Positions 45,001-57,000 of a stretch of 64,000 nt of DNA are shown here, piece after piece. This DNA is from Oegoconia quadripuncta (taxonomy: Eukaryota > Arthropoda > Insecta > Lepidoptera > Autostichidae). Each line of letters opens with the position of its first letter. Within the stretch, counting starts at the first letter, position 1. Under the pieces are notes generated by a model. That model did no database searches and had not been told where the DNA came from. It saw only the letters and a program-made list of their open reading frames with translations. The position numbers and the translations under genes are program-made. The stretch is taken from NCBI GenBank assembly GCA_949316235.1, contig OX438743.1, positions 21,635,771 to 21,699,770 of the forward strand, written 5' to 3'.

Positions 45001-48000
45001 CCAAGATGGATTGGCAGAGGCGGTCCAGTAGCATGGCCCCCGAGGTCACCAGACTTGACGCCTCTTGATTATTATTTCTGGGGCTACATGAAGCAAAAAG
45101 TTTATGCTGTGCCAATAATTTCAAGAGACCAGCTGAAACAGAGAATCGATGCTGCTGCCGCAGAAATAGCGCAGAATCATGCAGAAATAAGGCGAACTAC
45201 GCTAAGGATGTCATTTAGGGCCCTGGCCTGCATAACCGCTGACGGCGGTCATTTTGAAAACATAATTAATTAATTACCTGATTTTTCTTAATAAACAACC
45301 ATTTTAACAAATTAAGTATCTTTTATTTATTATTAAACTATCATGTTAAAATCAAAATGATTCATTGTAATAACAAAACACTTAAATGTGCAAATAAACT
45401 GCTTAAAACATTACTTTCATTTTTTTAAACTTATCTCTATCTAGTTACTGGAGCATAAAAGGTCAATTTCAATGTCTCGTACGTTCACATTTATTTGAAA
45501 TAACTAAAAACATTGTTCGAGGATATTTTAGAGAATATCATGTAGTATCATAATAATTAAAAAAAAACATGATGTTATAGGGACATTTTTCGTTTTTTTA
45601 TTTTTAAACTTAAAGAAATACAGTTTTGTTGGTCGAATTTTAAGTTTATTTCTTTTTTAATAAATTATTTATTTGTTTTGGGATAATTTTCATAACTTAA
45701 TTTGATGAATAATAATAACAGCACTGAATTAAAAAAAAAGAATTGGGAAAGACGTAAAAACAAAGAAATTATGACTAAAATAGTGCAGAAGGTCAGAGAT
45801 GTCTATTAAAAAAAAAGAATTAACAATTTTTAAAAAACAAAAGCAGTTAGGTCTCTAAAATTTAATTGATTTATCGATAATTTTGTATAAATTTTCAAAC
45901 TACGCCCGCTGGTCACTTCTCTCCGGGACACATTGTATAATGATGTGTTCAAAATTCAAAATATTTATTTTCATTCAAGCATAATAATTTTGTACACAAT
46001 TTATTGTGAGAGTATCCTGTTAAGCTTCTTAAAACTTGCGTTAGGCTACTCTGCTCTCCATTCTTGTACTTTTTAGATAAGATTTTTACTTTATGCGTAA
46101 TGCTTTTCAAGCGAAATAAATACTTACGTACTTACTTACTTACTGGAAATTGAAAAACCTGGTTTAGTTTGGTTAGTGCTTATGTGAGTTGTAAATATAA
46201 TATGAGAGGTTACTTGGTCAGATATGTGTTTGTGTGCATGCGTGTGTGTATTTATGTATGTGTGTGTGTTTATGAATGTGTGTGTGTGTTTAGTTTTGTT
46301 ATTAATACGAGTTAAGATTCACATGCTACATAAAATTTAGAAAGCCCCCGCGAAAACAAACAACAATTGAACATTCATAAACTAAACTAGCTGTTTTAAA
46401 AACGCCATATTTGAATAATAATTTTGACATTTACATATTATGATTTTAATTTCACATATTCTACAATTATATTAAATATTTAATTTTCAATGCTTGAATT
46501 TAGAATTTAATGTTTTAATTTTTCTATTGACATTTGAATGCCACTGTCTGTCATTGTTTACTAAAATGTGTATAATTTTTAGGGAATCGTATTTTTGGAG
46601 AGAGATCTCTCCGTAAACAAGCGCTGTCTTTGTTTCAGACGATAGAAAAGTTGAGTTGAAGATACCCCAAGTAATAGTTCTATAGGTAATTGTACTAACA
46701 AACATGGACCTTATTGTCTCGAGAATAAATGATTTATTATTATATTATTAATCGATGTTCAATCATAAATAAAAAAATAATTGGTTACCCCTCGAAAGAC
46801 TGATTTCTTTTATGAAATATACAATACAATACAAATACACTTTATTGCACAACCGATAAGAAAATACAGTTTCAGAAAAGTGGTAAGAATAGAATGCACA
46901 ATTTGGCGACCTTATCACTAAAAGCGATCTCTTCCAGGCAACCTTTGGGTATAAGGACAGTACATTTGAAATAGGTAGGTTATGCTACCGCACTTTTAAT
47001 TTTATACCTTAAATTATTTATTACCAATATTTAATACCTTAAATAGGGATACAGATACAAACTACGTGAATAAATTTCATATATTTACATATACATACTA
47101 TAGCAGAGAGTCGTGCCAGTTTTGTAGAAAGGCCTGAAGATGGCGCAACGGACGTCGAACTCAAACTCCCTTGGTGGCGACACCAGCGAGGTAGAGACGG
47201 GTCGCGTTGGCAAGAGCCCGTTGTAGAGGGCGCTGAGGGCCTTGATCTAAATTCCCTCTAGTAGGCGGCACTTGACTTCCCTAGAATTTTAGGGGCAAGG
47301 ATTCTTATTTTTCTCCGAGATGTCACTATTTTTACTAGATCGTTTTCAGGAACCACACACACTTTGCTGGAACCACTCACTTTACCGGAACCACAATAAC
47401 CATTTACCAGGATTACCAGGGGCACGTGAAACAAGGAAACTCGAATGCTTTGTCACAACTGGAACAACTACAAATACTCATTTAATCATAATTTCTCCCT
47501 ACTTAAGTATATAAATGAGGTTCTCATTCTCAACTAGTTATAAGGTGAGTCAGTCATTATTCTCTCATGAAAAGAAGAGTATACACATAAAAAGGGAGAG
47601 AAGAAATAAATCAATCATTCGGAGGGTATATTACAAATTTGTCTTATTTTTAAAGATTACCCACTTAAACTATTATTTATTAAAAATAGCCAAATACCCG
47701 CTTTTAATTTGGTAACCAAATACAAATAGTCGCATATTGGGTACAACATACAAAAAACAAACTCTTTATTAATAAAATACAAAATTCTTAACTTAATTGT
47801 CTTACAGATGAGATTGTCCGTAACACATACATAGATCAATAGATCTTCTTCTTCTTTTCGTGTCGAGGCAAGTTTCAAATTTTATTGGACCAAAACTTAG
47901 CCACTCTAACAGCACTGTCTGTGGCGTTAAGGAGGTCGTCAAAGGTGCAGCTGTCAGGACACGCGGGGCAAGACAATACGTGAGCCATTGTCTGTGGGGA

Positions 48001-51000
48001 GACTCCGCACTCGCATCGATCACTATTCGATCTATTCGATCTATTCGATCGATCGATCGATCGAATAGATTAATTTACCAAGAAAACTGTCGGCTAAATA
48101 TCTTCGAAACGGCTTAACGGATTTTAATCAAACTTGGCTAAGAGGTTTCTCGCTTAGTCTTTCATATAAAAAATATAAAATATTTGATGGAGTTCGGTTA
48201 AGTTTCTAGTCTTTAGTAATATTTTATTTATTTTATTTTATTTGCTTGGGAAAACCAACAGCTGTTTTACAAATTATCACTGAAACTAAAAAACTGAAAG
48301 CCATATTAGACGTTTCCACTGATAGAACCTACTTAAACTTAATAAAAAATAAAAAAAAACTATACATTGTAATGAGAGAACGGTTGGAAAAATTAATCTA
48401 ATTATAAACAATCTATAGATAGGATATCCTTGCGTCGCCAATCCAAAAAACAACCGGGTCACAGTAGTATTAGGTTACTTTCTGGCCAAAAAAAAACGTC
48501 TACTCAATGTGTTCCTTGCCGATGTAACGCTAGTACAAAATAGGTCCAAGTCAAACTCGTTGCTAAGTAAATTAAAATTATATAATCATTTGTTCGATCC
48601 ATGTTATTTGGGTTTTATTTTATATTATACTATAAGTAGGTAGGTACTCTACTCATCGCAGAAGCAGCACGTGACTAAACATGCTTGTAATTAACTAAAC
48701 AAATATTAGTTGAAGAACAAATAGTCATTTGCGTGGGAGTCACGCACGAGCTATAAAAAAAGGATCAGTGTAATCCATCTATTTATTAATTACTGTATGC
48801 TAGCTCTACAGTTTCAAGATAGTCTCGCTCTGTTTCTCCTAGTAGGTAATATTAGATGTTGTCTGTCCGTCCATATTCGTATTAGATTACCATAGCAAGT
48901 AGCTGCAGCTAGACATTTTTGCTTTTCAACTAATGTACATTCATTTTAACATTACAGCGCATTACATTATCATCCCTCCAGGGGCAGTCGGCTTAATTCG
49001 AAATGAAACCTGCTTATCAACTTTTTTTTTTAAATATTTCGGACACTTACACCAAGCTTGTATCTATGGATATTGGATAACGGACATATACATACGTAAA
49101 TAAAGAGTGCAAGAGCATTATTTGTCTTTATGGTTTCTCCTCAGTATTATAGTAATTATTTAATTATTTATCATAATATGAGTATTGATAATGTATATAC
49201 TTGTTTATACTTCGTACTATATATATGTATATTGGATAGGTTATTTGGTATATTTATTTATATATATTATTTTTTTAATAAAATACATAATTTCCAATTG
49301 TTGTGTACACTAAGGTTTGCTGGAAAAAAACTCTATCGGAGTTAAGCTCGCCTTTGTACATTTTATATACAATGCATATTTCTGTAACAATTTTTTGTAC
49401 AATAAAGATATTAAGATAAGATAAGATAAATATACATATATAACATTTGACCACCAATGTAAATAACATAGGGTTTACAAATCGGAGGTTTAATAGCATT
49501 GTTGTGTTCCGGTTGTCAGAGATAAGATAGCCAGTCCCCTAAATAAGATGGGGTTTCCGGGTCAGTACGCACCCACCTACGGCCTTATCTTCACTTAACA
49601 TCGGGTGTGATTGAGGTCAAGTGCTAACCCGTTGTGCATTAAAAAAAAAGAGGTCGAGGGTTCAATCCCCAGCGTACATTTTTAGTATACACAGATGTGA
49701 TTGAGGTCAAGTGCTAACTCGGTGTACATAGGAAAAAAATCATCAATGACTCTGGAATAAATATTCCTATTCATTACACCAACTACCCCTCGCGGGATTC
49801 GAACCCGCAATCGTTGGTTTCGTTGAGTCCACTATCCACTACACCAACCGGTCGTCACTAATTCATGTGGTTCCCATTACATTCTGCCCTAGTTTTGCCC
49901 AAAAAACCTGCATAATTATTTACAATCAGCTATTGTAAAACGCGAAATAACTATTTATGGGACACTGATGCAGTGTGGGAATACGCTTGCTTTTGTTGCT
50001 GTATTGTCTGACACTGTGTCAACAATGCGACGGGTATTTCGTAAGACGTTCTGTCAGATGCTATGGCAAGTTGCCAAGTCTATTGTTTAAGTTTTTGCAT
50101 GGATAGATTATATCCTTCAGATGTAACTTATTGTGTTAATTAATCAGATAGGACAGTCATTAAATATGAAACCGTCATTGAATGGTTGCTCAGGTTTTCC
50201 TTTTGATTTAGTAACACTAGAAACTCCAGCCCGCTCCAATCAATGACCTATGTCCAACAGTGGATGTCCTAATATACAAATTGATATTGATATACAAAAT
50301 CTTCCTCTCAATAAATTTAAAAATACTATAAAACAGAAACTTATTAAGAAAGCATATTATAAAATGTCAGACTATTTAGATGATAATCATCCCTGGATAT
50401 AATGAGATCGTTCGCATGCCAGGCTATTTCACAATTAATAATGAAGTATAAAAACCTTCATGTAAAATCAAAGCCTGTTTTTAAAACAGCAACCCTTCGA
50501 CTTTCTTGCTTGTTCTTCTCAGGGGAAAATTGCATTTTGAAGCAGTAGCTTAAAAAAAAATTGACTATTTTGAGTGTACTCTGTGTACCTACAAAATAAA
50601 GCATTTTTGACTTTGACTTTAGTCTCTTGGAGGAAAGGCTCAGTTTGGGCGCACTTTTTGAGGAACCGATCATTTTAGAATAGATGAGATGACAGATGTC
50701 CACCTGGCTAGCTATCACATCTTAATTAAGTCTGCCGCCAAACAGCAATGTTAATGGCATTGTTGTGTTCCGGTTGTCAGAAATAAGATAGCCAGTCCCT
50801 CAAATAAGATGGGGTTTCCGAGCGCGTTTCCACCTTCGGCCTCATCTTCACTTAAAATCAGGTGTGATTGAGGTCAAGTCCTAACCCATTGTGGATAAAA
50901 TAAACAAAATGTTTTTGTACGAAGCTAGTATCGATAACTAAACTCAGAAAGAACTTAATAGTACAAGCAGACCTTTATCCCAAATGGAGTGGTCAGAAAT

Positions 51001-54000
51001 ATCCCAAACATTAGTTTTTGGGTGTTCCCAAACATTAAAAGTAACAATATCCACGGTTCACTTTTCGCCCACATCTGTTAAAACGTGCAAGTATGGTTTA
51101 AAGTCCCTTAGTCACCTTTTAGTTCTTTAAAACAGTGCGTAGAAATAATGCGCAGGTCATGAGAGGTCAGTGTTTATTTTTGGAGTGTGTTGGTTACACT
51201 GCCGTACGGTTTGATCTTGACATCCATGGCCTATACAAGTTCACTTCTGACGTAAGATTTTCTGCAGGCGTGATTTTCGTCGTATTATGCCATTAAGACC
51301 ACAGCGGGCACTGTCCGCTGTCCGGGCAGTTGCAGTATATTTTTGAGATTGAGACTGGACTATAAAAGCTGAGAAGGTTGTTCGTCAATTAGCCTTAGGC
51401 CCATATTAATAAACCATTCTCAAGATTGAGAACAGTCTTGTGATCGGTCTCAAGTAAACGTGTTGATTAATAAACCTAACTTGAGACCTGAAAAGCAAAT
51501 GCATATGAATCGATAAAATCTTTGAAGGCCCATCGGAGTTGAATTTTTTCTCTTGCAAGAACTTACTTTTCCGCTGGCGTAACGCACCTCCGTACACCTA
51601 TTTAGGCAAGTCGGACGTAACAAGGGCGTAGAAAATACAAAAATAGATATTTTATACTGTAGAAGGACGATTACGATCGACTGTATGTAAATTCAACGAT
51701 TTTGTTAAATTTATACGTGTTGAAACTGTTATAAAGAATGTTGAATTTCTTTTAGCCAGCTAAAGAGCCTTGAGAACTTGTATAGTAGAATGCTGGTGGA
51801 AAAGTATTCTTACGTACATAACCTTGTGTTTGATTCACACCACTGGTTTGTTTCTAGTGTATATATGAACCCACCTACCCTTACAACGGAAACTTTAAAA
51901 TAACATTAGCTAATACAGATCTTGATAATGTAAATCCTTGAATACTTCTTGTTAAAGAAACAGCTATATTAAACCGACAATCGACATGTGGGCCTCATAA
52001 ATAGTATTGTCATCCAGCGGAGCAGACCAAAAAGTGTATTGCAATTTCGTGGATTTGGAGGCCTTTTTTTTTCGCGGGGAAACGCATTACGCGTACCGCT
52101 CGCCTGGGGGACGGCGAGTCGGTTATGTGGGACTCCCCTCCCTATCGGGACGGATACCCACTAAAACCCCGCGGCGACCTTCCTCGGCAGTAGAGAGGAC
52201 CTGGGAACCCGTTAGCGGCTTCAGGTCCCCCGCGTCCTGCCCCCCTCTGACAATGGGAGGCCCGTTCCCGGAGGGCGGCTAGCGCGCCCTCCTCGGGGGG
52301 CGCTGTCGCGCCTCAAATCGCAATCAGCGAGCGGTATGAGGCGCGACAGGGCCCGATGCGACGACATCCCCCCCGGTCGCACCGGGGGGTGTCATCCTCT
52401 CCCGGGTCGCGACCGACGACTACATCGCCCCGAGGTGTAGCCGCCCACGACCCTCAGGCGACGTGTAGGGGGGCTAGCGAGCGTTGCCGCCCCCCCGACG
52501 TCGCCTCCTGCGAGCAAAGGCCTATGATAAAGTGATGATCATGCATTGTCTATGTATGGCGTAGACAGCACCTTGATACAAGCATTGAAATCATTTTGGG
52601 AAGATTCCAGTACTTGTGTTATGTTATGATTAATGGGGCGTATACTAAATGGTTTAACATCGAGAAAGGGTGTTGCGTCCCCTTGGCTGTTTAACCTATT
52701 CATGGACAGTTGTCTGCAAGAACTTCTCTTGGGCACTCTAACACGGAGCGAACTTGGTCCACTTTTTAATCATTTATAGTTATACATACATACTTACGTA
52801 CATATAACGCCAGGACCTTTATCCCAAATGCAGTGGACAGAGATATACCAAACATAAGCGTTTGGGTGTCCCAAACTTTAAGAGTTTAATGCTTGAAACT
52901 ACATCCACGGTTCACCTCATCACCTACGGACGACGGATTGGTGTAGTGGATAGTGCCTCTGTCAGCGAAAACTGTTCGAGTCATGGATGTTATATGAATA
53001 TTCGTGTATGTTATTGGTTATGTAGTATCCATAGCAATTTTTGTTAATTTTTTATTTTTGCGTATAAACGCGTTTTAAAAAAGAAAACCCTTACTTCGCT
53101 AACTTACCTATAAATGCCATAAAACTGTGAAAAACGCTGATTCCCATAGTATAGGGAAACCTAGTTTAGGACTTAGAACTCCATTCTTACTAAGGCTCAT
53201 ATTGGTGAAGCGTTCGATCGAACGAATCGAAGCGAATTGATCTTGAGTTAACGCTTGAAAATCTGATGTATTTTTTTCTTTTAAAGGTTCACAAAACTGG
53301 ACACAATTCACAATATTTTTAGTCTTACCCAACATTACGACATAATTAATTTTAAAAGACTATCAATAGAATCGCTTTATCGATGAAGCCCTAAGACCAT
53401 TCTACACAAAAAACCTACTATATTTTGTGTGTATATACAGGGCGTCCCAAAGTTATGGGACATGAAGGGGAAGTACCTTAAATATCGTAGATAGTGAATT
53501 TTGCTCAAAGAAGACTTTATGTTATTTTTAAAAGTTAGTAATTCTGCATTCATAGATTTTCTAAAAATTACTTGCTTCGGCTGGGAATCGAACCGACTTA
53601 AATGTGAAAAAAAAAACACCCTACTTTTATGATGCCAATCGAAAGAATAGCTAAAAAATAATAACTCTGCCTAAGTAACATAGTATTTTAAAAGAAAGGA
53701 ACAACATAAAATGATTGAGTCAAATTTCAAGAAAGTTATTTATTGCCGACGACGTTCGAAAAGTAGCGATATTATCATTCCAAAGATAGCATTGATTATT
53801 CGTAAATAAGTACCCACTTCATAAAATAGGTACTAACATAGTTTTCCTTATTATAAGTGCACGTGTAGATGAAATGATAAAACTTGTATTTCAATACGTC
53901 CTCTGTAAGCTAGACAGAAGGCAAATTAAAAACAAAAATAAATAATTTATAATTTGAAAATGGAACAGTTTATGACAGCGTTTGTTTGAATGCATACTTT

Positions 54001-57000
54001 TTAAGATATTTTAAAAAGAAGTGATATTTTTAAATGTTGTTCTTAAATTTGAAAATGGAACAGTATGTGCGAGCGTTTGTTTTTCGGATATTGATCTGTT
54101 TAGTCTCAATTCACTTACACAAGTGTTATTGTGTTAATTTATTGCGAACATGGCATATCAAGTAAGTTTTGATCTAATGGAAGCATATTTTTTGAACGAT
54201 AAAGATATCTCTAGAAGTTTGCGGTGGTATGGCGTAAAATATCCTGATAGACAAATACCGTCTCGTAAAGTTTTGAAAAGGCTTGTGAACAATTTGAAAA
54301 CTCTGGGACGTTTCGATAAACGCCCAAGAGAACCACAGCAAGAAAACCATACGATCAACGACGAAGAACTTGGTATTTTAATTTACTTTTCGGCTTTTCC
54401 GAAAGCATCGGTGAGAGAAGGAGAACATGAAATTGGAGTTTCAAAAAGTAAAATACACCGTGTATTAAAAAAACACGGTTTTAAGAGTTATGTTGAAGGA
54501 CGATTGGTTCAAAAATTACTTCCGGGCGATACAGAAAGGAGAAAAAATTTCTGTCTTGATATCCAGGCACGATTGCTCGAAGATCCAAATTTTTTGGATA
54601 ATATTATTTGGACAGACGAATCTAACTTTAGCAATAACGGTATGTATAACCGCAACAATAATCGTATTTGGTCTAAAGAAAATCCCCTACGAGTGACTGA
54701 AACTAATAACCAAGTGCGTTTTTCACTCAACTGTTGGTGCGGACTTTTAAAAAACCGGGTTTTCTTAATCCATTTTTACCAAGGAACCTTGAACACAGAA
54801 AAGTATTTAGGAATACTTCAAATTTTAAGGGATAAGATAAGAAACCATTCCGCGGCGGAGCAAGAAAACTTAATTTTCCAACAAGATGGAGCTCCGGCTC
54901 ATAATAGTCGCAGAGCAGCAGATTTTCTAAATGAATGTTTTCCTACATGGATTGGTACAAATGGACCGATTAGATGGCCGGCCAGATCCCCGGACCTCAC
55001 ACCATTAGATTTCTTCTTTTGGGGATACGTGAAAGATATGCTATACAAAAAGCGATACGAGAACGTAGGCGAGTTGCAAACAGAATTGTGCCATATCACA
55101 TCGAGTGTTCACCATAAAATGATTAGAAAATCAACAGGCAGCGGGCTCATTAAAAGATTGGCGATTTGCGTAAGACAAGAGGGATCACATTTTGAGCATT
55201 TAATTAATTAATTTACAAAAAAATACCTACTTAATTGACTACGGCAGTTTCATGTATGTTTTTTATTTGATTAAAATGATTAATTTCACGTTGTTCCTTT
55301 CTTTTAAAATACTATGTTACTTAGGCAGAGTTATTATTTTTTAGCTATTCTTTCGATTGGCATCATAAAAGTAGGGTGTTTTTTTTTTCACATTTGAGTC
55401 GGTTCGATTCCCAGCCGAAGCAAATAATTTTTAGAAAATCTATGAATGCAGAATTACTAACTTTTAAAAATAACATAAAGTCTTCTTTGAGCAAAATTCA
55501 CTATCTACGATATTTAAGGTACTTCCCCTTCATGTCCCATAACTTTGGGACGCCCTGTATACGTGTTTCTATAATATGCAAATAAACGTTTTTTATTATT
55601 ATTATTACCTGTCAAGGCTAGTAACAATATTAGAACTGAGTATCGTGTAATCCATATCTCCTTACTGCGATTTTAACATATCGGGTTATTCACGGCCTTC
55701 TGTACTAATATGAACTGTATTACGGCAAGGCACTATTTTTTACCCAAAACCAATGACTGGGTCAGTAAATAGCTACAACTGCTATTTAATTATTGTCAAG
55801 CTATTCGGCTATGGAATTTACCCGATTCTGTTAGACGTGCTCAGTCACTGAACGTATTAAAGGCTCAAGTGAAGGAGTTGTATCTAGTCCTCTAGCTCCT
55901 CTATCTATCCTCTTTTCGTTTCATTCTCGCATTAATTACTGTGTTCTTAGTTATCGCTTTTAGTGATAAAGCCGCCAAATTGTACTATCCCCTTTTTCTT
56001 CGTATACAAGTTTGGAAGTACAAAGTACTAACAAAGAATAATAAATAAATACGGACAGTCAACATTCCTCACGATTATTTTCCCAGCAATAAAAGCTGTA
56101 ACAATTGCCCAGTGTGTGTATTGTACGTGTACTTAGGTACACATGGGTCCTAAATATTTGTTTTTCCTGTGTGCAAGCATGATGTCACGTCATGTATCAC
56201 AATGATGGGCAATGTGCTAAACTTATAATGAGTGGCAATGCTTGATCTGTCTGGCGAGCGGCTCAGCCTGCTCGATTTGGTTGTCTGTAGATAACAGTAA
56301 TAATTGGCAAGTTTTTATTGAATGATATGACCTGTTGTTCGCACTGTGCATTTTCTCCCAAAACTAATAGATACCTTTAACAAATATTTGTCATGATTTT
56401 TTGTTGTGCTGTCTGTTGACTTTGGTTATTAGTTATTACTTTATGACGACCGATTGGTGTAGTGGACAGTGACCCTGTCAGCGAAACCAACGGTTGCGGG
56501 TTCGAATCCCGCGACGGGTAAATGTTTGTGTGATGAATATGAACATTTATTCCTGAGTCATGGATGTTTATATAAATATTTATGTATGTTTATCCGTTAT
56601 CTAGTATCCATAGCACAAGCTTTGCTTAGTTTGGGACTAGATGATTGGTGTAAGTGTCCGAAATATTTATTATTATTATTATTATTACTGCATTCGTTTT
56701 GTTTTATTTTGTTGTATGTATTTATTTTGCACTATTTTTATTTGACATTCATTAAATTACTTAACCAATTTTTATTTTATTCCCGACGCTTGGGCCGTGG
56801 GTACCAGGTGCTCACACTCTTTTTAGGGAGTTATCTGAGCGTCTGGTTGATGCATCCCACGATCGGAGGGCTGGCCAATATTTTGGTCAAAGAATCAGCC
56901 TTGCTATACAGAGAGGCAACGCGGCCAGCCTTCTGGGTACCATTCCACCAACCAGAGACTTGGGGCTAGTTTTTTATTTGTGATTTCATTTTTTATAATA

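Larger units (their letters stand above)
53438..55557 (+). mobile_element. Mariner-like transposon, structurally intact, 2.12 kb
   Basis: Perfect-looking termini CAGGGCGTCCCAAAG...CTTTGGGACGCCCTG are flanked by a TA on each side (53436-53437 and 55558-55559), the Tc1/mariner target duplication. The terminal inverted repeats are 268 bp each (53438-53705 and 55290-55557); comparing them by eye I see only two base differences. Both arms contain a tRNA B-box-like GGTTCGATTCC (55401-55411; complement at 53584-53594). The interior holds one uninterrupted transposase frame. Low divergence between the arms and an open frame suggest recent insertion and possible autonomy. Confidence 0.93.

Noticed and set aside
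52007..52282. 91-codon open frame in GC-rich DNA
   Set aside because: It lies on the opposite strand of an R1-like LINE UTR; the openness follows from base composition.
56452..56520. tRNA-gene-like sequence (also at 30657, 42467, 60336 and others)
   Set aside because: A and B boxes are present, but there is no pairing acceptor stem and each continues into a shared non-tRNA body, so these are SINE heads.
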